Assembly: GCA_038136035.1 (NCBI GenBank)
Contig: JAYPYV010000003.1
Span: 62,001-126,000, forward strand
Direction: 5' to 3'
DNA: 64,000 nucleotides
Source of the DNA: UBA9926 sp023261215
GTDB lineage: Bacteria > Pseudomonadota > Gammaproteobacteria > Pseudomonadales > Azotimanducaceae
Position numbers and translations under genes: made by a program
Notes under the pieces: model-generated
What the model was told of the DNA's origin: nothing
Databases searched by the model: none
What the model saw: the letters and a program-made list of their open reading frames with translations, nothing else
Shown: positions 8,491 through 17,241 of the stretch, piece by piece
Numbering within the stretch: position 1 is the first letter of the stretch
Layout of the letters: each line of letters starts with the position of its first letter

Positions 8491-8763
8491 TTAATCTGGC
8501 CTGACCCTTGCCAGCATGAGGGCAACCAATGCTTGGTACTCGGGATCTTGTGGAAGCGTTTGTTCACTGAACCATGCCCACAGCTCAGGATCCTCCTCAT
8601 CAAGCATTCGCGCATAAACCCGTTGCATGGATTCATCAAGGTCAGGAAACGCCTCTTCAAAAAAGGGGATAAATAGGACGTCGAGCTCAGCCATGCCTCG
8701 ACGAGATCGCCAGCGCAGCCGATTACGGCCCTCCGGCGAATGAATATCTGCAATCTCTGGCAT
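8491..8763 (-). CDS. sdhE: SdhE, FAD assembly factor for succinate dehydrogenase
   Basis: SdhE (YgfY/CptB) promotes covalent attachment of FAD to SdhA and FrdA. From ATG 8763 the product is 90 aa. It carries the conserved RGMAELD (RGxxE motif, about residue 20), then IPFFEEAF and DEEDPELWAWF, matching the five-helix family along its length. A clear AGGAG lies 6 nt before ATG 8763, so this start is preferred over the longer frame beginning at 8832. The gene pairs with ygfX just downstream and is divergent from ygfZ. No sdhABCD is in this window. Confidence 0.92.
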   Translation of the reverse strand: MPEIADIHSPEGRNRLRWRSRRGMAELDVLFIPFFEEAFPDLDESMQRVYARMLDEEDPELWAWFSEQTLPQDPEYQALVALMLARVRPD

Positions 8764-8884
8764 GCGCGCTCCTTTCTCCTGCTGCATTCTAACAGCGACA
8801 CCCACCAGCACGGATGATATCGCGCCCATCAATGTAGGATTTCTGCAAGTCTGACATCAAGCCTCGACCTACCGCTCGATTGTC

Positions 8885-9805
8885 ATGGATCTATTCTTAA
8901 ACGATGGCAGAAAAACACTGCACCGCTTGGCACCTGGCGTGGCATTGACTAAGCTTGCCCCGCTATTCACCAACACCTGCGCCGACTTCGACATGCCTAT
9001 CGCGCTCTCACAATTTGGCTTTCTTGAAATTCGCGGCGTCGATGCTGAGAAATTCCTGCAAGGCTATTGCACTTGCGACCTTAACCGCTTGAAATCAGGA
9101 CACCCCGTCTACGGCGCGTTAACCAATATTCAAGGGCGGGTCGAGGCGACCTTCGCCGCACAACGTTTAACCGACGCACTTGAGTCCCGCGAGGATCCCG
9201 GGCTCATCTTGCGTCTCCATCGCAGTCTCGTTGCGCCGATCCTGGCACAGCTTCAAAAATACATCGTTTTTTCGAAGGCACAGTTAATTGATCGCACCGA
9301 CGACATTCACTGCTACGGCTTTGAAGGCGCAGGTTCCATACCTCAACAGGCTCAATCGATCGACCCATCCAGTCATCGTCGTGAACTCTGGTCTCGGGAA
9401 ATTATCCAAAGCGATGAGAGTGAGACGGACTGGATTGCCAGAGACCTGCTTGCAGGGCGCATTTGGATTTCAAATGAGGCTTCCGGCCTCTACCTGCCTC
9501 AGGAACTCGGCATGGATCACGCGGGCGGCATCGATTTTGATAAAGGCTGCTATCTGGGGCAAGAAGTCATCGCGCGGTTACATTTCAAGGGCCAAACCAA
9601 GCAGACTTTAACGCTGTACAAAATCCCTCAAGCGGTCGAATTCGAGATCGAAACGCCTATTACGGATACCGAGGGCACCGCCGTCGGCCACGTCCTGCAA
9701 TGCGCCTGGAGCGAGCATGGGCGCCTGGTTGCAGCGCTCATCCAGCGCTCCGCCATGGATGCTGAATTGCGCATTGGCGACACCGCGCTGCAGCGCCTGT
9801 CTTAG
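8885..9805 (+). CDS. ygfZ: YgfZ, folate-binding iron-sulfur repair protein
   Basis: YgfZ is a tetrahydrofolate-binding GcvT-fold protein needed for activity of certain Fe-S enzymes such as MiaB. The 306-aa product (E. coli 326) shows the YgfZ signature KGCYLGQEVIARLHFKG at about residues 220-236, with the essential Cys in KGCYLGQE, and an N-terminal VDAEKFLQGYCTCDL block. Divergent from sdhE with about 120 bp between the starts; the sdhE/ygfX/ygfZ neighbourhood is conserved in E. coli. Convergent to the kinase gene at 9976. Confidence 0.92.
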   Translation: MDLFLNDGRKTLHRLAPGVALTKLAPLFTNTCADFDMPIALSQFGFLEIRGVDAEKFLQGYCTCDLNRLKSGHPVYGALTNIQGRVEATFAAQRLTDALESREDPGLILRLHRSLVAPILAQLQKYIVFSKAQLIDRTDDIHCYGFEGAGSIPQQAQSIDPSSHRRELWSREIIQSDESETDWIARDLLAGRIWISNEASGLYLPQELGMDHAGGIDFDKGCYLGQEVIARLHFKGQTKQTLTLYKIPQAVEFEIETPITDTEGTAVGHVLQCAWSEHGRLVAALIQRSAMDAELRIGDTALQRLS

Positions 9806-9975
9806 ACCCTCTTTCTCAAAACTTCCCGTGCGGCGCACCATGCGCAAGGCGCTCTTGGCTGGGGCGCCTCCCACACGACTCTTCGATAAAAGCGCACGCA
9901 TTGGGACGATTGCCTTGGGCTACCTTTCTTGAAGCCATGTTCCTGCCCTAAGCGTCTTTGCAGAGGCCGCTTCAA

Positions 9976-10959
9976 TTAACACCGGTCTCGAAGTCCATCG
10001 AGTAGCGCTCTCACGCGTTCCCAAACCGTCATCCCCTCACTTTGCACAAGCCATGCGGTTGAGAGCGTTAGGTCAACCAGGGTTGCCTTGAGCAGGGTTT
10101 GATAGGGCGCGTCAAGTGATTTAGCCAAAACCTGGGCTCGCGCCTCACACAACGCCACCTGCGCTGGCGTCGCACGGTCCTCGCCTCGACCGGTCAATTC
10201 TTCCGCTAAGAAGTTATGCAAGTACCTTCCCACGTTCATCACCGCCGGCCCGACATACCCTTTAGGGTCGATGGCGCGCCATGCGGGTATCGTTTCATCC
10301 CAGAGAATATTCCCGGCATGTAAATCGCCATGCAGCCACCTTGATTCACCCATGGGTCCCGAATTCAAATCAACGAGCATGTTCTGCGCGTCAGATACAC
10401 GGTCTCGTAACTCTCGAGGCAACGCCTGAGACGGGTTTTCCAGAACACGTGCTAACAGATGATCGTAGCTCGCAGCCTCAATCGCTCTCGAGGCATCGTG
10501 CATACACGCTGAAAGCAAGGGTGCCAGTTCACGGTGCCGATCGATGGTCCAGCCCTCACCTCGGATGGCATCGACCAGCGGGCTCCCGGGCATCACGCGC
10601 TCGATCAGCAGAACAACAGGATCTTCCAGATCATCCAAAAGGTTTGCGCAACAGGATTCTGGCTGCGCCAAGAGCCATTGTCGCTCACTCAACTGGTCAG
10701 CATCCGGATAACCCAGTTTTAAAATCGCGGGACGGCCATCGACTTTCACCTCCAGCACCAGATTCTGCTTAAGGCCACCCGCTAGCCACTCCATCGGTTC
10801 GAGTCGCCAGCGCTTACAGCACGCCCTGAGGAGGTCAGTCACATCGTCAGCCCAGGCTTTTCCAGACGCACCAAAAGTCGCTTCGAGGTGCACTCGCGTC
10901 TGGACTGGACAATCCAACAAGGCCCTCACCCAACGCCTTGAGTCAGGCCGACGCGCCAA
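9976..10959 (-). CDS. APH(6)/hydroxyurea kinase-like phosphotransferase
   Basis: Predicted small-molecule kinase of the streptomycin 6-kinase/hydroxyurea phosphotransferase group (APH_6_hur type), within the protein-kinase-like fold. The 327-aa product has an N-lobe with AILKLGYP as the ATP-site Lys strand, the catalytic loop WLHGDLHAGNIL at about residues 208-219, and the metal-binding DPKG of AIDPKGYVGPAVMNVGRYLHN. All key residues look intact. Its first 34 bases overlap the end of ung, implying translational coupling. It could be an antibiotic-modifying enzyme, but chromosomal family members often have unknown metabolic substrates, so no resistance phenotype is claimed. Confidence 0.75.
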   Translation of the reverse strand: MARRPDSRRWVRALLDCPVQTRVHLEATFGASGKAWADDVTDLLRACCKRWRLEPMEWLAGGLKQNLVLEVKVDGRPAILKLGYPDADQLSERQWLLAQPESCCANLLDDLEDPVVLLIERVMPGSPLVDAIRGEGWTIDRHRELAPLLSACMHDASRAIEAASYDHLLARVLENPSQALPRELRDRVSDAQNMLVDLNSGPMGESRWLHGDLHAGNILWDETIPAWRAIDPKGYVGPAVMNVGRYLHNFLAEELTGRGEDRATPAQVALCEARAQVLAKSLDAPYQTLLKATLVDLTLSTAWLVQSEGMTVWERVRALLDGLRDRC

Positions 10960-11624
10960 TCGATGGGCACGCTATGACGACTCAAAAATTCGTTGCATTG
11001 GGAAAAGTGACGGCACCCAAAAAAACCCCGATGCGCCGACAAGGGGGATGGATGCGGTGCCTTCAACACCAAATGTTGTCGGCCCTCAATGAGCGCAGCT
11101 TTACTTTGGGCAAAGCTGCCCCAAAGCATGAAGACCAAGGGCAGCTCTCTTGCCCCGAGCAACGCAATGATCCTGTCTGTAAATGGCTCCCAGCCCTTGC
11201 CACGATGAGACGCAGCTGCGCCCTGCCTCACAGTGAGCACGCTGTTTAGAAGCAACACACCCTGCTTGGCCCAGCCGCTTAAATCCCCTGTGACAAAATC
11301 GCTGGGACTGAGCCCAAGATCTTGCTGAATCTCCTTGTAGATGTTGCCTAAACTTGGGGGTACCGGGACTTCAGGGCGAACCGAAAAGCTGAGCCCATGC
11401 GCCTGGCCCGGACCGTGGTAAGGATCTTGCCCCAAAATAACAACGCGCGCGGTTTCAAAGGGAACCGCGTCCAGTGCGGCAAAATATTCAGATCCCTTCG
11501 GGTAAATCGATTGGCCTGCTTGTTTCTCTGCCTGAAGAAACGCCTTCAATGAGCGCATGTAGTCGGATTCGAACTCTGGTTCCAGAAGCCTGAACCAAGA
11601 TTCTGAGAGCCGAACATCGGCCAT
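10926..11624 (-). CDS. ung: Uracil-DNA glycosylase
   Basis: Removes uracil from DNA in base-excision repair. The 232-aa product has the family-1 motifs: the catalytic GQDPYHGPGQAHGLSFSV (water-activating Asp) at about residues 61-78 and the DNA-intercalating HPSPLSAHRGFFG at about 190-202. Length is typical (225-230). Its start overlaps the lysS stop by one base (TGATG), and its end overlaps the kinase gene, so lysS-ung-kinase appears to be one transcript. Confidence 0.97.
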   Translation of the reverse strand: MADVRLSESWFRLLEPEFESDYMRSLKAFLQAEKQAGQSIYPKGSEYFAALDAVPFETARVVILGQDPYHGPGQAHGLSFSVRPEVPVPPSLGNIYKEIQQDLGLSPSDFVTGDLSGWAKQGVLLLNSVLTVRQGAAASHRGKGWEPFTDRIIALLGARELPLVFMLWGSFAQSKAALIEGRQHLVLKAPHPSPLSAHRGFFGCRHFSQCNEFLSRHSVPIDWRVGLTQGVG

Positions 11625-13132
11625 CAGTCCGCCTCTCGACGTCTCAGATGGGGAAATAAAATCACGTCTCTGATAGAAGCTGAATCGGTCAGCAACATCA
11701 CGAGACGATCGATGCCAATGCCTTCGCCCGCCGTTGGCGGCAAGCCATACTCAAGGGCAGTAATGTAATCTGCATCGTAATGCATCGCCTCTTGATCACC
11801 TGCTTCTTTAGCGGCGACCTGGTCTCTAAAACGCTCGGCCTGATCTGCCGGATCGTTGAGCTCTGAGAAGCCATTGGCAATTTCCTTGCCGGCGATGAAA
11901 AGCTCAAATCGATCGGTCAGTTCAGGGGTTTCATCATTCCTCCTCGCCAGCGGAGACACTTCGATCGGATGCTGCATGATAAACGTGGGCTGCTCGAGCT
12001 TGTCTTCAACCATCGCCTCGAAAAGTTCAAGATGCAGGCGCCCAAGCCCCCATTCCTCCTTGATGGCAACGCCAGCTTGGCTTAGCAACCGTCGGCAAGA
12101 TGATGCATCGTCGACCTCTGCGGCAGTGATGTCAGCACAATAGGCAAGGATAGACTCACGCATCGTCATTCGAGCGAAGGGCTGACCAAAGTCGATTTCG
12201 GCGCCCTGGTAGCTAAACCGCAATTTTCCAAGGACGTTGTCCGCGAGCACCCGAAACAAATTTTCGGTCAGGTCCATCAGATCGTTGTAATCGGCATAGG
12301 CCCAATAAAATTCCAACATGGTGAATTCGGGGCTGTGTTTCGTCGAAACCCCCTCATTGCGGAAATTGCGGTTGATTTCGAAGACTTGTTCAATGCCACC
12401 CACCACCAGACGTTTCAAGTTAAGTTCAGGCGCAACACGCAAATACATCTGTTGATCTAGCGCGTTGTAATGCGTCACAAAGGGTTGTGCAGTGGCGCCA
12501 CCAGGGATGGCTTGCATCATGGGTGTCTCGACTTCCATAAACCGTCGGTCGATTAGGAAACGTCGGATGCCGTCAATAATTTCAGCGCGACGCCGAAAAA
12601 CCAATTGCGACTCCTCATTCACAATCAAATCAACGTAGCGCTGTCGATATCGCGTTTCAGTATCTGTGAGTCCTTTGTGCTTCTCTGGCAGGGGTCTTAA
12701 TGATTTCGTCAGCAACCTCACGGATGCTGCGTCTATCGAGAGTTCACCCTTCATTGTTTTCATCAGCGTCCCCTGAACGCCCACGATGTCGCCAATATCG
12801 AGCGTCTTGAAGGCCGCGTACGCTGCTTCACCCAAGGCGTCGCGCGTGACATAAATTTGTATGCGCCCAGAGTAGTCCTGAACGGTCAAAAAACTCGCTT
12901 TCCCCATGACCCGTTTGAGCAGCACCCGGCCAGCCACCGATGCGCTCACGCTCCTGGATTCGATTTCCTCTTTCTCCAAGCCATCAAAAGCAGCGTGCAA
13001 ATCGGCCGCCACATCTGACCGTCTGAAATCATTAGGGTAGGGATTCTTCCCCTCGTCTTTAAGATGGTCTAACTTACTCTGACGCTGCGCGATCAATGAC
13101 GGTAAGTCTTCTGTATTTTCTTGTTCGCTCAT
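11624..13132 (-). CDS. lysS: Lysyl-tRNA synthetase, class II
   Basis: Charges tRNA-Lys with lysine. The 502-aa product (E. coli LysS 505) has an N-terminal OB-fold anticodon-binding domain at about residues 60-165. The class II core follows: motif 1 near FLIDRRFMEVETPMMQ, motif 2 FEINRNFRNEGVSTKHSPEFTM (in part), and motif 3 GEGIGIDRLVMLL near the C-terminus. The start at ATG 13132 is 28 bp after the prfB stop, the classical prfB-lysS pair. Housekeeping gene with no anomalies. Confidence 0.97.
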   Translation of the reverse strand: MSEQENTEDLPSLIAQRQSKLDHLKDEGKNPYPNDFRRSDVAADLHAAFDGLEKEEIESRSVSASVAGRVLLKRVMGKASFLTVQDYSGRIQIYVTRDALGEAAYAAFKTLDIGDIVGVQGTLMKTMKGELSIDAASVRLLTKSLRPLPEKHKGLTDTETRYRQRYVDLIVNEESQLVFRRRAEIIDGIRRFLIDRRFMEVETPMMQAIPGGATAQPFVTHYNALDQQMYLRVAPELNLKRLVVGGIEQVFEINRNFRNEGVSTKHSPEFTMLEFYWAYADYNDLMDLTENLFRVLADNVLGKLRFSYQGAEIDFGQPFARMTMRESILAYCADITAAEVDDASSCRRLLSQAGVAIKEEWGLGRLHLELFEAMVEDKLEQPTFIMQHPIEVSPLARRNDETPELTDRFELFIAGKEIANGFSELNDPADQAERFRDQVAAKEAGDQEAMHYDADYITALEYGLPPTAGEGIGIDRLVMLLTDSASIRDVILFPHLRRREAD

Positions 13133-13160
13133 AACCTGCTTCCAACTGCTCTTACGGGCA

Positions 13161-14256
13161 CTAAAGGCCCTGCTTCAGACTTGCCTCAATAAACGCATTA
13201 AGATCGCCATCTAACACGTTCTGGGTGTTTGATGTTTCAATGCCCGTTCGCAAATCTTTGATTCTGGCCGAATCCAGCACATAAGATCGAATCTGACTTC
13301 CCCAACTGATATCCGACTTGGCGTCTTCGATTGCTTGAAGCGCTTGCTTTTGCTTCTGTTCTTCCATCTCGTACAGCTTGGCTTTGAGCTGCTTGATGGC
13401 TTGATCCCGGTTTTTATGTTGCGATCGTTGATTTTGACACTGCACAACAATGCCGCTTGGTATATGCGTCAAGCGAATGGCTGAGTCCGTCTTATTGACA
13501 TGCTGCCCTCCAGCACCACTCGCTCGGTAGGTATCGACACGGACCTCGTTCATATCCAGGTCAATGTCGATATCATCATTCAATTCGGGCGACACGAAAA
13601 TCGACGCAAAGGAGGTATGACGACGGTTACCTGAGTCGAATGGGGACTTGCGGACCAACCGATGAACGCCGGTTTCTGTTCTGAGCCAACCGTAAGCGTA
13701 GGGTCCGTCCACACGCACCGTCGCTGATTTGATCCCGGCAACTTCTCCTTCAGAGAGTTCGACGATCTCTGCTTTAAAACCCTGGGATTCGCTCCATCGA
13801 AGGTACATTCGAAGCAGCATCTCCGCCCAGTCCTGAGCTTCGGTTCCCCCTGATCCCGATTGCACATCGAGATAGGCGCAATTGGCATCCATTTGCCCCG
13901 AAAACATGCGTTGAAACTCCAACGCCTCAAGATCCTTTTGAAATCGATCAAGTTCTGCGGAAGCGTCCGATGCAAGATCGGCATCCTTTTCTTCCACCGC
14001 GAGCGCGAGGATTTCTTCGAGCTCTAAAAACCCCTCATCCAAACGATTAATGGTTTTCACCACGGTCTCGAGTGCTGAGCGTTCTTGACCTAATTTCTGT
14101 GCCTGTTCTGGATGATCCCAAATCTTAGGATCTGCTAGTTCTAGCTCAACTTCGGCTAATCGATCTTTTTTCGTTTCGTAGTCAAAGGTACCCCCTCAGC
14201 ACGTCAACGCGTGCTTGACCATCTTTGATCCCCGAAACGATGCTATTGATTTCCAT
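13161..14256 (-). CDS. prfB: Peptide chain release factor 2, made by +1 frameshift
   Basis: RF2 recognises UAA and UGA and triggers peptide release. Reading begins at ATG 14256 (MEINSIVSGIKDGQ), reaches an in-frame TGA at 14184-14182 after 24 codons, and continues in the +1 frame from GAC (14183) with DYETKKDRLAEVELELADP. The joined protein is about 364 aa, almost the E. coli length. The body carries the release motif GGQHVNKTDSAIRLTH; the TGA-recognition tripeptide region lies near residue 205. A single-frame prediction would miss about 64 N-terminal residues and start falsely near 14063. lysS follows after 28 bp. Confidence 0.96.
14181..14196 (-). promoter_or_regulatory. prfB programmed +1 frameshift site
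   Basis: On the minus strand AGGGGG (14196-14191) acts as an internal Shine-Dalgarno, followed by TAC and then CTT TGA C (14187-14181). This matches the E. coli prfB slippery site with the same 3-nt spacing. Low RF2 lets the ribosome pause at TGA and slip from CTT to the +1 frame, an autoregulatory loop well established in E. coli. Confidence 0.95.
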
Positions 14257-14647
14257 AATTGTCCCAATCCTTTGATCGCCTGCTTGACGAAGGCAAAAAG
14301 GCACCTGCGCTGCATAAAGCCGGCGATTTTAAACGAAGCTTTGAGCGGCCTCTAGCTATTCGATTCAATACCCCCCTCGGCAAGGGTATGCCACTGCGCC
14401 ATCCAGGCCCAGTTAGCGTATTTCGAAACCGCAATGTTGCCTTAGGTGATCTTGAGTCATGTGCGCCGGAGTTCTCTGCAATAGATTGCGGCTCGCGCTC
14501 AGTCGTTTCTGCCATAGCCCTTTATTCAAGCGACTGATCTCTCGCTTCAACCAACGATGGCTCAGAACTCAGGGGCTCCGATCTCCACGACACGTGACCC
14601 CAATACTCTGGTCTCGGTCACATGGTCCTGAACATTTGAAAACACGC
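14257..14647. other. 391-bp spacer between hom and prfB, no gene recognised
   Basis: Short open frames exist on both strands but none has a recognisable motif or good ribosome site. In many gammaproteobacteria thrC follows hom; it is absent here. The prfB promoter is expected within this stretch on the minus strand, but I could not single out a convincing one. Confidence 0.5.
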
Positions 14648-15934
14648 CTAACCAATAGATTCTGGATCGAAGACCCGTATGGCTCGCGCGCCCGGCATCA
14701 CGTCAGGATGTGACTTGAGTGCCGTCAACGACGCTTGAAAATCGCGCTCGACCGCAGAATCTAGGATCATCACCACCGTGGTGGTGCCGTCCGGCGCATC
14801 TCGTTGTTGAATTTGATCGATGGACAAGCCGTGGTCCGCGAGGATGGAGCCAACTTGAGACATCATGCCTGGTCGGTCACGCACGCTGAGCCTCACCATC
14901 CAACCACTCTTCGTTTCGAGCATAGATTTCGCTTTACGTGAACCACGGTCTTCCGAAAGCGACTGAGGTGGCCGAGTGGGTGCCCCTCGAGCAAGGTCAA
15001 ACAGATCAGAGACCACTGAGCTGCCCGTGGGTCCCGCGCCCGCGCCTGGTCCGGTAAACAATGTTTCACCCACAGGTCGTGCGAGCACATTAACCGCATT
15101 CGTGACGCCTTGAATCGAGGCGAGTTGAGATTGATCGGGTACCAGTGCAGGGTGAACTCTCATCTCGAGCGACGTGTCGTCGGCAAGCGCAATGCCTAAA
15201 TGCTTAACCCTGTAGCCAAGACGCTCAGCCCACTTGAGATCCTCACCGTCAATCTCTTGAATCCCCTCCGTGAACACTTGATCGATTTGAAGCGGCTCAT
15301 CAAAGGCAAGCGCCGCCATGATCGCTAACTTGTGCGCCGCATCCATGCCGCCAATATCGAACGTCGGATCGGCCTCCGCGTAACCTAAACGCTGAGCTTC
15401 GCTAAGCACAGTCTCAAATGATGCATTTGCGCCAGGCTCCGCCATCTTGGTCAAAATAAAATTGGTTGTTCCGTTGATGATGCCAGCGATACCCCGGACG
15501 TTGTTACCCACAAAGCTCTCATTCAACGCCTTGATAATCGGAATACCGCCGCAGACCGCAGCCTCGAAAAGGAGTGATACACCCTGACTTTGAGCAAGCG
15601 CCATGAGTTCAGCGCCGTGGTGCGCCAGGAGCGCCTTGTTCGCAGTGACCACGGACTTGCCTTCGCTAAGCGCTGCCTTCACCAGCCTCAACGCATCGTC
15701 AATACCTCCTATGAGTTCCACGATGACATCGATATCCGCACGACTTGGCATTGCAAACACATCCAGCTCAAATGGGATCCCTGCAAAGACGGGATTATCG
15801 GAAGCCCGCCTTGAGGCCATGGCGGCAATCTGGATAGCGCTCGATCCAAGCCGCGCTTCGAGCCCTTTTGATTCCCGCAAAATACTGACGACGCCTGAGG
15901 CAACCGTCCCAGCTCCGCAAATTCCGATTCTCAC
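14648..15934 (-). CDS. hom: Homoserine dehydrogenase
   Basis: NAD(P)H-dependent reduction of aspartate semialdehyde to homoserine, the branch point for threonine and methionine. The 428-aa monofunctional enzyme has the Rossmann motif GICGAGTVASGVV at residues 3-15, and the catalytic core includes INGTTNFILTKM and AEADPTFDIGGMDAAHKL (catalytic Lys region). A C-terminal ACT domain (about 345-425, VRLSVRDRPGMMSQVG) suggests threonine feedback. It lies 19 bp after the aminotransferase gene, so they are probably co-transcribed. thrC, the usual next gene, is missing downstream. Confidence 0.96.
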   Translation of the reverse strand: MRIGICGAGTVASGVVSILRESKGLEARLGSSAIQIAAMASRRASDNPVFAGIPFELDVFAMPSRADIDVIVELIGGIDDALRLVKAALSEGKSVVTANKALLAHHGAELMALAQSQGVSLLFEAAVCGGIPIIKALNESFVGNNVRGIAGIINGTTNFILTKMAEPGANASFETVLSEAQRLGYAEADPTFDIGGMDAAHKLAIMAALAFDEPLQIDQVFTEGIQEIDGEDLKWAERLGYRVKHLGIALADDTSLEMRVHPALVPDQSQLASIQGVTNAVNVLARPVGETLFTGPGAGAGPTGSSVVSDLFDLARGAPTRPPQSLSEDRGSRKAKSMLETKSGWMVRLSVRDRPGMMSQVGSILADHGLSIDQIQQRDAPDGTTTVVMILDSAVERDFQASLTALKSHPDVMPGARAIRVFDPESIG

Positions 15935-15953
15935 TGATCAATCCTCTCGGTAT

Positions 15954-17162
15954 TTAAGTCGAAACGACGGCCGCCGACTCCGCAAAAAATCGTTTTAACC
16001 CCCGCAACGCTTGTCTCGTACGGTGTTCATTTTCGATCAGGGCAAATCGCACATGATCATCGCCGTACTGACCGAATCCAATGCCAGGCGACACTGCGAC
16101 CTTGGCTTTTTCAATCAGCAATTTGGCAAACTCAAGCGACCCTAGCGCTCGGAAAGGCTCTGGGATTTTAGCCCACACGAACATCGTCGCTTTGGGGGGC
16201 GTGACCTGCCATCCCATCCCATTCAAACCCTCGCACAATACATCGCGTCGCTTCCTGTACATATCCCGGATATCGCTGACACATTGTTGATCACCCTCAA
16301 GCGCTGCAATCGCAGCAACCTGAATGGGCGTGAAGCTGCCATAGTCAAGATAGGATTTAATTTTTGCCAATGCCCCAATCAAGGTTTCGTTACCTACACA
16401 AAACCCGATGCGCCAACCCGGCATGTTGTAGCTCTTAGATAACGTGAAAAATTCTACGGCGACCTCTTTGGCACCCGGCACTTGGAGAATCGACGGCGCG
16501 GTATAGCCATCGAACACCAGATCAGCGTAGGCGAGATCCTGAACCACCCAAATGCCATGCGCTTTTGCGATGGCGACTACCCGCTCGAAAAACTCGAGCT
16601 CGACACAATGCGCGGTGGGATTACCCGGGAAATTGAGCACCAGCACCTTGGGTTTGGGCCAATTGTTCAAGATCGCGGATTCAAGCTCAGAGAAGAAATC
16701 TACATCATCTGTAAGCGGCACGTGCCGAACGTCCGCCCCCGCAATGACGAACCCGTAGGGGTGAATCGGGTACGACGGGTTGGGCACCAATACAGAATCA
16801 CCCGGACCTAAAATTGCCTGGGCTAAATGAGCAAGCCCCTCTTTGGAACCCAGAGTAACAATCGCCTCTTTTTCTGGATTCAGCGCGACATCGTAGCGTC
16901 GGAGGTACCAGTCTGTGATGGCTCGCCTGAGCCGCGGGATCCCCTTGGACTGAGAATATCGATGAGTATCTCCGCGCTGCACGGTCTCGATCAGCTTAGC
17001 GACAATGTGCGGAGGCGTTGGCTGATCTGGATTACCCATCCCAAAATCAATAATGTCTTCACCCCGCGCTCTTGCCGCACGCTTCAGGGCATCGGTAACA
17101 CTAAAGATATAGGGGGGAAGGCGCTGAATTCTTTGAAATTCTTCGTCCATGGTCTGACCCAA
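15954..17162 (-). CDS. alaC: AlaC-type PLP aminotransferase
   Basis: Fold-type I aminotransferase, most like glutamate-pyruvate transaminase AlaC (YfdZ), making alanine from pyruvate. The 402-aa product has an N-terminal RIQRLPPYIFSVTDALK block, the substrate-binding DFGMGNPDQPTP, and the PLP-lysine motif LSKSYNMPGWRIGF at about residues 232-245 (Lys of SKS). This GNPD and LSKSYNMPGWR combination is typical of AlaC and of related annotations placed just before hom in pseudomonads. Followed by hom after 19 bp. The exact substrate is inferred. Confidence 0.87.
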   Translation of the reverse strand: MGQTMDEEFQRIQRLPPYIFSVTDALKRAARARGEDIIDFGMGNPDQPTPPHIVAKLIETVQRGDTHRYSQSKGIPRLRRAITDWYLRRYDVALNPEKEAIVTLGSKEGLAHLAQAILGPGDSVLVPNPSYPIHPYGFVIAGADVRHVPLTDDVDFFSELESAILNNWPKPKVLVLNFPGNPTAHCVELEFFERVVAIAKAHGIWVVQDLAYADLVFDGYTAPSILQVPGAKEVAVEFFTLSKSYNMPGWRIGFCVGNETLIGALAKIKSYLDYGSFTPIQVAAIAALEGDQQCVSDIRDMYRKRRDVLCEGLNGMGWQVTPPKATMFVWAKIPEPFRALGSLEFAKLLIEKAKVAVSPGIGFGQYGDDHVRFALIENEHRTRQALRGLKRFFAESAAVVST

Positions 17163-17241
17163 AAAAAGCCGCGAGTGTAGCTGAGTTATTGACCATCGTC
17201 ACCAGAACCTCAGTCTGTGCGGTCAAAAACGCCGTCTCACC

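Noticed and set aside
8352..8801. 149-aa ORF antiparallel-frame overlap across sdhE and ygfX
   Set aside because: Same-strand shadow frame of sdhE with biased composition and no motif; sdhE occupies the region in another frame with strong family similarity and ribosome site.
9976..10959. Calling the kinase a fructosamine kinase
   Set aside because: The DPKG/GYVGP context after the HGDLHAGN loop fits the APH(6)/hydroxyurea kinase group better.
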